6,266 nucleotides of DNA from an uncultured Pseudomonadota bacterium (GTDB taxonomy: Bacteria; Pseudomonadota; Gammaproteobacteria; Burkholderiales; Thiobacillaceae), in assembly GCA_903883985.1 (NCBI GenBank), contig CAISDD010000193.1, forward strand, positions 1-6,266, in the 5' to 3' direction. This document shows, one piece after another, positions 1 through 6,189 of this stretch. A program made the translations under genes and the position numbers. Below the pieces are notes generated by a model. The model saw only the letters and a program-made list of their open reading frames with translations, was not told the DNA's origin and searched no databases. Position 1 is the first letter of the stretch; each line of letters begins with the position of its first letter.

Positions 1-33
1 CCACGAGGCTCATGCCGGTCAGGACCTACAGGG

Positions 34-106
34 GTAGGAGCGGGCTTGCCCGCGATGACCTTGCAAGCCCGGCGACGCTTGCATTCGCCGGCAAGCCGGC
101 TGCCAC
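34..106. repeat. Inverted REP pair, first copy
   Basis: The forward REP starts with the tetranucleotide GTAG at 34-37. It is followed by the stem GCGGGC (40-45), a TT loop, and GCCCGC (48-53). The second REP lies on the opposite strand. Its stem is GCCGGC (87-92), loop AA, GCCGGC (95-100), and it is followed by CCAC at 103-106, which reads GTGG on the minus strand. GTAG/GTGG heads next to a GC hairpin are the hallmark of REPs recognised by RAYT proteins. The core, a GGAGCGGGCTTGCCCGCGA-like string, closely resembles abundant Pseudomonas-type REPs. Assignment to the REP class is based on this form and not on a database match. Confidence 0.8.
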
Positions 107-135
107 GAGGCTCATGCCGATCAGGACCTACAGGG

Positions 136-208
136 GTAGGAGCGGGCTTGCCCGCGATGACCTTGCAAGCCCGGCGACGCTTGCATTCGCCGGCAAGCCG
201 GCTGCCAC
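136..208. repeat. Inverted REP pair, second copy
   Basis: This is an exact copy of the first pair, shifted by 102 bases: GTAG at 136-139, stem arms 142-147 and 150-155, inverted stem arms 189-194 and 197-202, and the closing CCAC at 205-208. Similarity to the first unit ends at 212. A short near-palindrome follows at once (GGTATC at 211-216, GATACC at 219-224), which could mark the boundary of the element. Confidence 0.8.
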
Positions 209-316
209 GAGGTATCGAGATACCGTGAAAGTAAACAATGAGCGTCGCACCACGGAAGCGGACAGCGTCGATAGACACCACTGAGGCGGCTCATACCAGC
301 CTTGGCACCCGCGCGG

Positions 317-339
317 AAAATCCGGCAGGCACCCGCCGG
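317..339 (-). terminator. Candidate intrinsic terminator of prsT
   Basis: On the minus strand, directly after the prsT TGA stop (342-340), the transcript can form CCGGC (339-335), an 8-base loop, and GCCGG (326-322), followed by ATTTT (321-317). The stem is only 5 bp and the T run is short, so termination may be weak or Rho-assisted. The placement after the stop codon supports the call. The REP hairpins 110-300 bases further on could serve as a second 3' end barrier. Confidence 0.4.
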
Positions 340-3123
340 TCACAGACTCTTGAGCAAGTCCTGAGCGTCGTCCAGTTCCGGCGATTTACGACCATAGGAG
401 ATGGCGGCATCCAGTTCCCGTTTCGCCTCCGGTTTCTTGCCCGCACGCGCCAGCGCGACACCCAAGTGATAACGGATCAAGGCATCTCTGGGCGCCTTGG
501 CGGATGCCCTGCCCAGCAATTCGATGGCGCGAGGCAATTGATTCTGCCCTACCAGTATCCAACCCAGCGTGTCCTGCAAACTGGGTTGGTTGGGGCTAAG
601 GATGTAGGCTTTTTCGGCCGTAACCAGGGAGCGGGGGTCCTTCTCTCGCTGGTATAGGGTAGCCAGGTTGTTCAACACGATGATGTCGTTAGGGTTCGCT
701 TTCAGGAGTTCCTCGTAGAGTGAGGTGGCCTCCTGGTCGCGATTGGAGAGCATGTAGAACTCGGCCGCATAGATTCTCACCGACCGATCTTCGGGGTGCT
801 GAGCGATCCAGGCGGACAGTTGCCGATCCGCAGACTTGGTGTCGCCTGCCTCGAAGCGAGCACGGTGCAACTTCATCAGATCGGCCGCTCCCCCCCCCTT
901 GGCCAAGGCTTCCTGATAAGCCTTGATGGCCTGGGGATAGCGCTTCTGTGACAACAGGATATCCCCCTCGCGATCGAAGCCGAGCGGCGATCCGGGCTGC
1001 TGGCGCTGTATCTGTTGGGCGATGTTGAGGGCGGCTGCGGGCTTGTTGTCGGCCACCTCCAGGCGTATCAGTGCATCCTGGGTCCGAAGAGAGTCCGGCC
1101 CGAGCCGGAGGGCAGTACTCAAACTGTCGCGCGCAGCCGTGGTGTTCGCGACCTGCGCACCGGCCAGCAACCGATAGGCATCCGGTGATTGTGGCGATAG
1201 CCGGATCAAACGCGTGTAGGTGGTGATGGCTGCTTCGCTGTCGCCCGTGGCCAGTTGCGTCGCGCCCAGCAGATCGAGCGCGGCTAGATTTTCCGGATTC
1301 GCGTTGACCACTTGCCTTGCCAGAGCCAGCGCCTTGGCGTTCTCCTTGACCGCCAGGTAATGACGAACGATGGCTTCCGCATAGATCGGGAGCGCTTTGG
1401 GATCGGCCTTGCCTGCCTTCTCCAGCCAGTCCGCGTAGCCCCGTTCGTTGTTTTCCGCTGCGGCCAGGTCCGCCAGCGCCAGCATCACCTTCACGTTGTC
1501 CTTGTCCACGGCCAGAATGGTCTCGAAACGCTTGCGGGCTGCCTCGGGCCGATTGTCCTGCTTGTCCATGCGAGCGAGATTCAAGGCTGCCGCAAAGAAT
1601 CCGGGCTGGATGGCGAGGGCCTGTTCGAACTCCCTGCGGGCCCCGGCCCTATCCTGTTTACCCAACAGGGCGCCGGCTCTAAGGTTGTGGGTAACCGGGT
1701 TGTTGGGCAGCTTTTTTTCCAGGCCGGCAATCGCCTGGAGTGCCAGGTCGTATTGCTTAAGTTGCATACGCAACATGACCAGAGCCAGATCCGCTTTGCC
1801 GGGTTTGTTGCTCAGCTTGGTGGCTGATTCAAGAGCCACCTGCGCCGCGCCGGCGTTCCCCATGGCTAGTTGGCCGGTTGCCTGGCTGGTCTTGATGTCG
1901 GCACTTTCCGGATTCAAGGAGGAGGCCCTATCCAGGTAGTCCATGGCCTTGTTGTAGTCCTTGGCCTGGAGATAGGCCTCACCCGCCAAGGCGAGCAGCT
2001 TGGCGTCGTCGGGATGCTTCGCGAGGGGAAGGGATAGGCTCTTCAGCGCCGCCTTGATGTCACCGACCTTGAGTTGGCTGCTCGCCAAGAGCCTGACGGC
2101 GATCAGGTTGTCCGGTTCCGTCCCGAGTACGATGCCCGCGTTCTTCAAGCTTTGGTCGTAATGACCCTGATCGTAGCTGACCACCGCATAGGCCAATGCC
2201 GACGGCAGGTGATTCGGGATGACGCGGAGCACATCCAGCAGGGCGCTGCTGGCCTTATCCAGGTTGCCGCGCTGGAGTTCGAAAGTGCCTCGGGCATAAC
2301 TCACTGTGAGGTTCTGGGCATCGACCCTTTCCGCGGCTAGCAAGGCCTTTTCCGCAGCGACCAGGTCACGGGCTCGCAGCGCAATATCGTAGAGGGCCAA
2401 ATGGGCAGGAATTTCGTCCGGCTTGGCTGCGAGTATCTGCAGGAATAAAGCCCGTGCTTCCGTCGTTTTGCCCGCTGCAAGTTGGAGCTGCGCCTTCATG
2501 TAGAGTGCATCGACCGATTTCGCATCATGCTGCAAGGCTGTATCGAGCAGTACCATGGCCTGGGCAGGCTGCTTGCTGGCAATGGAGAGCCTGACCTTGG
2601 CCAATTGCAGGTCGAGGGAGTAGGCGTTTCCGCCCACAGCCGCCAGCACCTTTTCCCCTTCCGCGACCATCGCCTTCGCTTGTGCCGGTTGGCTCAGCGC
2701 CAGGTAGGCGTTCGATTTCTCCGCCTGCACGGAAGCCAGCGCTTGCGAACCCAGTCCGGATTTTGGAAGTGCCAGGTCTATGACCTCCCGAAACTTGCCC
2801 CGCTTGAACAGTGTGCGCGCCAGGTCGGGCAAGACCCGATCCGCAGGCGCGCCAAGCTGCATCGCCTTGCGCAACTCTGTTTCGCTGCTTGGGTATTGTC
2901 TTGCGGTCAGGAATGCTTCTCCCAACAAGAGGCGAGCCTCGGCATTTCCAGACTCTTTTTGCAGTGCGCTCTTCAGTTCGACGATCGCGGCCTTCGCATC
3001 GTGTTTTTGCAACGCCTGCCTGGCGGCCTCGATGCGTTGTGCCGGGCTCTTGTCGAGGCAGCCGGCCAGAGGAGTGGCGAGCACGAGCGCGAACAGAAGT
3101 CGGGGTAGGAGCAAGGAGATCAT
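340..3123 (-). CDS. prsT: PEP-CTERM/exosortase-system TPR-repeat lipoprotein PrsT
   Basis: This protein of about 927 residues is built almost wholly of TPR-like helical pairs. It starts with a lipoprotein signal: a hydrophobic segment from residue 3 to 18, then the lipobox LAGC with the lipidated cysteine at 22. Residue +2 is Leu, which favours the outer membrane. TPR units run from about residue 30 to the C-terminus; a clear one near residues 715-741 contains SQKRYPQAIKAYQEALAK. Length, lipobox and architecture fit the PrsT family, which is known to co-occur with the sensor kinase PrsK, the regulator PrsR and exosortase-linked exopolysaccharide production. A scaffold role at the envelope is inferred; the exact function of PrsT is not established. 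ATG 3123 is chosen because AAAGG at 3136-3132 lies 8 bases upstream. ATG 3129 and an in-frame TTG at 3153 are alternatives with poorer ribosome sites. Codons for residues 742-745 contain a run of nine G. No eps or exosortase genes are nearby. The general TPR lipoprotein call is firm; the PrsT name is likely. Confidence 0.88.
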   Translation of the reverse strand: MISLLLPRLLFALVLATPLAGCLDKSPAQRIEAARQALQKHDAKAAIVELKSALQKESGNAEARLLLGEAFLTARQYPSSETELRKAMQLGAPADRVLPDLARTLFKRGKFREVIDLALPKSGLGSQALASVQAEKSNAYLALSQPAQAKAMVAEGEKVLAAVGGNAYSLDLQLAKVRLSIASKQPAQAMVLLDTALQHDAKSVDALYMKAQLQLAAGKTTEARALFLQILAAKPDEIPAHLALYDIALRARDLVAAEKALLAAERVDAQNLTVSYARGTFELQRGNLDKASSALLDVLRVIPNHLPSALAYAVVSYDQGHYDQSLKNAGIVLGTEPDNLIAVRLLASSQLKVGDIKAALKSLSLPLAKHPDDAKLLALAGEAYLQAKDYNKAMDYLDRASSLNPESADIKTSQATGQLAMGNAGAAQVALESATKLSNKPGKADLALVMLRMQLKQYDLALQAIAGLEKKLPNNPVTHNLRAGALLGKQDRAGARREFEQALAIQPGFFAAALNLARMDKQDNRPEAARKRFETILAVDKDNVKVMLALADLAAAENNERGYADWLEKAGKADPKALPIYAEAIVRHYLAVKENAKALALARQVVNANPENLAALDLLGATQLATGDSEAAITTYTRLIRLSPQSPDAYRLLAGAQVANTTAARDSLSTALRLGPDSLRTQDALIRLEVADNKPAAALNIAQQIQRQQPGSPLGFDREGDILLSQKRYPQAIKAYQEALAKGGGAADLMKLHRARFEAGDTKSADRQLSAWIAQHPEDRSVRIYAAEFYMLSNRDQEATSLYEELLKANPNDIIVLNNLATLYQREKDPRSLVTAEKAYILSPNQPSLQDTLGWILVGQNQLPRAIELLGRASAKAPRDALIRYHLGVALARAGKKPEAKRELDAAISYGRKSPELDDAQDLLKSL

Positions 3124-3131
3124 GCGCATGG

Positions 3132-3136
3132 CCTTT
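3132..3136 (-). promoter_or_regulatory. Ribosome binding site deciding the prsT start
   Basis: AAAGG on the minus strand is 8 bases before ATG 3123, a normal distance, but only 2 bases before ATG 3129, which is too close. This argues for the downstream ATG. The shorter product also begins almost directly with its signal peptide, as expected for a lipoprotein. Confidence 0.45.
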
Positions 3137-3152
3137 GGGTTCGAGACGAACA

Positions 3153-3160
3153 ATTGTATA
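3153..3160 (-). promoter_or_regulatory. Possible sigma-70 -10 element of prsT
   Basis: The minus strand reads TATACAAT at 3160-3153, which contains TACAAT, a 5 of 6 match to the -10 consensus. No convincing -35 box is seen 16-18 bases upstream. If real, transcription would begin near 3146 and give a leader of about 20 bases to ATG 3123. That would also rule out the TTG start at 3153. Confidence 0.25.
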
Positions 3161-3275
3161 GGCTTAATACCCTAGGCATTTCCCTTGTTGTGTGGTGTTT
3201 TTACCTGGGGTAGTCACACCCGGTTGGCGCCTGATCGGCTACTCGGCGGCAAGCATCCGGGCGCTGCCTTGGTTC

Positions 3276-3369
3276 AAGGAGGCCGGGGGTGCGCTTCTTC
3301 CATGCCCGCAAGGGCTGGTGCCCTCCAGTCGCGGGTGTATCACAGCATGGCGCGGGTCGGGTATTCTAG
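3276..3369 (+). other. Possible 26-codon small ORF with strong Shine-Dalgarno
   Basis: AAGGAGG at 3276-3282 is followed, after 6 bases, by GTG at 3289-3291. The frame runs 26 codons to TAG at 3367-3369, and the peptide starts VRFFHARKGW. The SD lies in a small hairpin (CCTTG at 3267-3271, loop GTT, CAAGG at 3275-3279) that could mask it. The peptide resembles nothing I know, has no membrane segment and carries no run of one amino acid. It could be a leader peptide upstream of pepN if a promoter exists before 3267; none was recognised. Chance occurrence is quite possible. Confidence 0.15.
3339..3367 (+). promoter_or_regulatory. Candidate sigma-70 promoter of pepN
   Basis: ATCACA at 3339-3344 (4 of 6 to TTGACA) and TATTCT at 3362-3367 (4 of 6 to TATAAT) are separated by exactly 17 bases. 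Transcription would begin near 3374 and give a leader of roughly 64 bases to the pepN ATG. This is the best match on the plus strand of the intergenic region, but it is unproven. Confidence 0.4.
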
Positions 3370-3427
3370 GGCGTGCCCATGTCCAACGCCGCCCCGCGCT
3401 GCCGATAGGTGGTGGATGAATTTTTTC

Positions 3428-3433
3428 AGGAAA
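3428..3433 (+). promoter_or_regulatory. Ribosome binding site of pepN
   Basis: AGGAAA, with its AGGA core ending 6 bases before ATG 3438, supports this start. It is preceded by a run of six T, an unstructured AT-rich setting good for ribosome access. Confidence 0.65.
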
Positions 3434-3437
3434 TCTT

Positions 3438-6155
3438 ATGTCTGCCGAAGCTCCGAACGCCATCTACCTCAAGGATTACACGCCCCCCGCCTGGTTGGTC
3501 GATACGCTAGACCTCCATGTCGCGGTCCACGAGGGCCATGCAAAGGTGCGCGCGCGGCTCGCCTGTAGATGCAATCCCGGGGGTGCCGGCGGCGCGCTCG
3601 TACTGAATGGCGAAGCGCTCACCTTGCGAGAAATCCGCCTGGATGGGCTGGAAATAACATCAGATCGCTACAGCTTGAACGACGATAAGCTCGTCCTCTT
3701 CGGCGCGGACTCGACCGCGCTGCCTGCCACTTTCCTGCTTGAAACGGTGGTAAACATCGAGCCGGATGGCAACACCCAGCTCTCCGGTTTGTTCCGTTCC
3801 AAGGACGGATATTTCTCCCAGTGCGAGCCCGAGGGTTTTCGCCGCATCACGTATTTCCCGGATAGACCCGACGTGATGGCGCGTTTTACCTGCACGATAG
3901 AAGCCAGTCGTGAACGTTTCCCGCAACTGCTATCCAACGGCAACCTGGTCGCATCCGGCCTCGTCGCAGACGACGCCTCGCGCCATTGGGCGCGCTGGGA
4001 AGACCCGTTCGCCAAGCCGGCCTACCTCTTCGCCCTGGTCGCGGCCAAACTGGACGTGCTCGAAGACTCTTTCGTGACGAAGTCAGGACGTAGCGTTCGC
4101 CTGGCGGTGTATGTCGAGCCTGGCAAGCTCGACCAGTGCGGCCACGCCATGGCCGCGTTGAAGAAGGCGATGCGCTGGGACGAGGCGTGCTTCGGCCTGG
4201 AAATGGATCTTGATCACTACATGATCGTCGCGGTTGGCGACTTCAACATGGGCGCCATGGAGAACAAGGGCCTCAACATCTTCAACACCAAGTATGTGCT
4301 GGCCCGACCGGACACCGCGAGCGACGCCGACTACCAGAACATTGACCGCGTCGTCGCCCACGAGTATTTCCACAACTGGACCGGCAACCGCGTCACCTGC
4401 CGCGACTGGTTCCAGCTCTCGCTCAAGGAAGGCCTCACCGTGTTTCGCGACCAGGAGTTCGGTGCCGACATGCACTCACGCGCGGTCACCCGCATCCAGG
4501 AGGTGCGCGGCCTGCGCATCGGTCAGTTCCCCGAGGACGCCGGACCCATGGCTCACCCCATCCGCCCGGCCTTCTATGCCGAGATCGATAACTTCTACAC
4601 CGCCACGGTCTATTCCAAGGGTGCAGAGGTCGTGCGCATGATCCAGACCCTGATCGGACGCGCGGCGTTTCGCCAGGGCATGGATCTTTATTTCCGGCGC
4701 CACGATGGCCAGGCCGTTACTTGCGAGGACTTCGTGTCCGCCATGCAGGATGCATCCGGCGTCGATCTGGCCCAGTTCCGCCGCTGGTATGCTCGCGCCG
4801 GCACGCCGCGCCTGAAAGCCCATGGGAATTGGGATGCGGCGAGCCGGCGCTACACCCTGACGCTGGCGCAATCCCTCGCCCCGACCGCCTACGAGGCACG
4901 CCTCGAGGAAGCTGGGGTGGACGTCGACCCCGGCCCGCTGCACTTCCCGGTCGCCATCGGGCTGGTGCTGCCCGATGGCACGGATGCGCCGCTGCGCCTG
5001 GCCGGCGAGCGTGAGCCCCAGGGCAGCACGCGCGTGCTCTCCTTGACCGAGACGAGACTAAGCTTCGTCTTCGAGGATGTCCCGGCAGCCCCCGTCGCCT
5101 CGCTGCTGCGCGATTTTTCCGCGCCTGTGCATCTTGATTTTGAGCAGACGGAAGACGAGCTCGCCCACCTGATGGCGCACGACGCCGATGCATTCAACCG
5201 CTGGGATGCGGGTCAGCGCCTGGCGACCCGAGTCCTGCTCGCCGGCGTCGCAGAGGATGGCCGGGGCCTGGACTGGATTTCCGATGCCTTTGTCGCAGCG
5301 TTTAGCCGCGTGCTCGAAGCCGGGCTGAAACCAGGGGGCGACGCCGCGCTGATCGCCGAGGCCCTGTCCTTGCCCGCCGAGCAGGTATTGGCCGAAGAGA
5401 TGGCGGGTCTGGGCCGAGTCATCGACCCGGAGGTCATACACAACACCCGACTCCAGTTGCGTCGCCATCTCGCCACGCGGCTGCGGACTCATTTCGAAGC
5501 CCTGTGGGCCGCATTGGCACCCAACCAAGCCTACGCTCCGGAGGGCGCCCAGGTTGGCCGGCGCAGCTTGCGCAACGCCTGTCTGGGCTATCTTGGCGAA
5601 TGCGACGAGGCCTATCTCCACGCCTCGGTATTGCCGCGTCTGCTGGCCCAATGCGAATACGGCGGCAACATGACCGATGTGATCGCGGCACTGGCCATTC
5701 TGGCCAATCTCGACCTGCCCGAACGCGAGACCATGCTCGCATCCTTCTACTCACGTTGGCGGGACGAAGCTCTGGTGGTGGATAAGTGGTTGCAGGTGCA
5801 GTCGGGCTCGCGCCTGCCCGATACCCTTATGCGGGTGCGCGAACTGATGCGGCATCCGGCGTTCGACTTGAAGAATCCAAACAAGGTCTATGCCCTGGTG
5901 CGTAATTTCTGTAGTGCCAACGCACGCCACTTCCACGCGGCGGACGGCAGCGGCTACCGCTTGGCGGCCGATGTCATCCTCTCGTTGCAGGCGATGAACC
6001 CGCAAGTGGCTTCGCGTCTAGCGCGCGCGTTCGACCGCTGGCGCCAGTTCGACGCCCGCCGTCAGTCCCACGCCAGGGCCGCGCTGGAGCGGATCGCAGC
6101 CTGCGTGGGCCTGGCGAAGGAGGTCGCCGAAGTGGTTGGCAACGCCTTGAAGTAA
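3438..6155 (+). CDS. pepN: Aminopeptidase N (M1 family zinc metallopeptidase)
   Basis: This is the cytosolic alanyl aminopeptidase that removes N-terminal residues, with broad specificity, from peptides produced by ATP-dependent proteases. The 905-residue protein is complete and slightly longer than the 870-residue E. coli enzyme. All hallmarks are present: the exopeptidase motif GAMEN at 272-276, zinc site HEYFH at 308-312 with the third ligand Glu331 exactly 18 residues on, catalytic Glu309, and Tyr392 for transition-state stabilisation. These match E. coli His297/Glu298/His301/Glu320/Tyr381 with a constant offset of 11. Glu130 in QCEPEGFRR and Met271 before GAMEN match the substrate-amine and gating residues. 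Domains by analogy: N-terminal beta-barrel 1-204, thermolysin-like 205-455, small beta domain to about 575, then the C-terminal alpha-helical domain, which includes the conserved LKNPNK and NPQVASRLA strings. There is no signal peptide. The gene is monocistronic as far as seen, divergent from prsT and convergent with the next gene. Identification is secure. Confidence 0.98.
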   Translation: MSAEAPNAIYLKDYTPPAWLVDTLDLHVAVHEGHAKVRARLACRCNPGGAGGALVLNGEALTLREIRLDGLEITSDRYSLNDDKLVLFGADSTALPATFLLETVVNIEPDGNTQLSGLFRSKDGYFSQCEPEGFRRITYFPDRPDVMARFTCTIEASRERFPQLLSNGNLVASGLVADDASRHWARWEDPFAKPAYLFALVAAKLDVLEDSFVTKSGRSVRLAVYVEPGKLDQCGHAMAALKKAMRWDEACFGLEMDLDHYMIVAVGDFNMGAMENKGLNIFNTKYVLARPDTASDADYQNIDRVVAHEYFHNWTGNRVTCRDWFQLSLKEGLTVFRDQEFGADMHSRAVTRIQEVRGLRIGQFPEDAGPMAHPIRPAFYAEIDNFYTATVYSKGAEVVRMIQTLIGRAAFRQGMDLYFRRHDGQAVTCEDFVSAMQDASGVDLAQFRRWYARAGTPRLKAHGNWDAASRRYTLTLAQSLAPTAYEARLEEAGVDVDPGPLHFPVAIGLVLPDGTDAPLRLAGEREPQGSTRVLSLTETRLSFVFEDVPAAPVASLLRDFSAPVHLDFEQTEDELAHLMAHDADAFNRWDAGQRLATRVLLAGVAEDGRGLDWISDAFVAAFSRVLEAGLKPGGDAALIAEALSLPAEQVLAEEMAGLGRVIDPEVIHNTRLQLRRHLATRLRTHFEALWAALAPNQAYAPEGAQVGRRSLRNACLGYLGECDEAYLHASVLPRLLAQCEYGGNMTDVIAALAILANLDLPERETMLASFYSRWRDEALVVDKWLQVQSGSRLPDTLMRVRELMRHPAFDLKNPNKVYALVRNFCSANARHFHAADGSGYRLAADVILSLQAMNPQVASRLARAFDRWRQFDARRQSHARAALERIAACVGLAKEVAEVVGNALK

Positions 6156-6160
6156 AGTCA

Positions 6161-6181
6161 TCGCGGCGATAAGCGCCGCGA
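6161..6181. terminator. Hairpin between convergent genes, possible bidirectional terminator
   Basis: TCGCGGCG (6161-6168), loop ATAAG, and CGCCGCGA (6174-6181) form a perfect 8-bp stem 5 bases after the pepN stop. No T run follows on the plus strand. On the minus strand the following bases are only partly T-rich (TGACTTTACTT). Its position in the 34-base gap between two converging genes suggests that it ends both transcripts, perhaps with Rho. Confidence 0.5.
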
Positions 6182-6189
6182 ATGCCTTG

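Larger units (their letters stand above)
1..212. repeat. Tandem 102-bp BIME/REP array, two copies plus a partial third
   Basis: Bases 1-102 and 103-204 are the same 102-base unit and differ only at one base (G at 18, A at 120). Bases 205-212 repeat the first 8 bases of the unit before the similarity stops. The first copy begins exactly at the window edge, so further copies may lie to the left. Each unit carries two REP-like hairpins facing each other, which is the layout of a bacterial interspersed mosaic element. The array lies beyond the 3' end of prsT, a usual place for REPs in proteobacteria. The period is a multiple of three, so a reading frame stays open through it, but the translation simply repeats and has no protein character. 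REPs are known to be mobilised by RAYT (REP-associated tyrosine) transposases and can bind gyrase or IHF or protect mRNA ends. Which role applies here is not visible. Confidence 0.9.
3154..3437. other. Divergent intergenic region between prsT and pepN
   Basis: No known gene, RNA or repeat is recognised in these 284 bases. Visible elements are the weak prsT -10, a small ORF with a strong Shine-Dalgarno (3276-3369), two overlapping small hairpins (GCCC/GGGC at 3304-3315 with a GCAA loop, and AGGGC/GCCCT at 3311-3324), the candidate pepN promoter (3339-3367), and a run of six T (3421-3426) just before the pepN ribosome site. Longer open frames cross this stretch on both strands, but they have no recognisable protein features and overlap the start of pepN, so they are treated as chance. 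Confidence 0.6.

Noticed and set aside
1..212. CRISPR array
   Set aside because: The repeated unit is contiguous at 102 bp with no unique spacers, and its internal inverted hairpins are of REP type.
12..284. Open reading frames running through the repeat array
   Set aside because: They exist because the 102-bp period is a multiple of three. The translation is the same Arg/Ala-rich string twice, it has no ribosome site, and the DNA is explained by REP hairpins.
340..3175. Several long plus-strand frames opposite prsT, for example 1312-1827 and 2482-3108
   Set aside because: They are antisense shadows of a GC-rich coding gene. The minus-strand frame gives a coherent TPR lipoprotein and the opposite frames give no domain or motif.
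3224..3240. Sigma-54-like GG-N10-GC spacing (GG at 3226, GC at 3238)
   Set aside because: This was considered because PrsR-type regulators work with sigma-54. However, it points toward pepN, not prsT, and the -12 part reads CGGC, not TTGC. The best minus-strand match (3309-3293) is equally poor.
3261..3285. GGTTCAA resembling a tRNA T-loop
   Set aside because: The flanking bases do not form a T-arm, and no acceptor, D or anticodon arm can be built around it.
3185..3568. Plus-strand ORFs of 127 and 75 residues in the intergenic region
   Set aside because: No ribosome site was seen at their starts and no recognisable protein features. One runs about 130 bases into pepN in another frame. A pseudogene remnant cannot be excluded, but nothing supports it.
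4083..5754. Long minus-strand frames inside pepN
   Set aside because: They are antisense shadows. The plus frame contains every catalytic motif of the M1 family without interruption.
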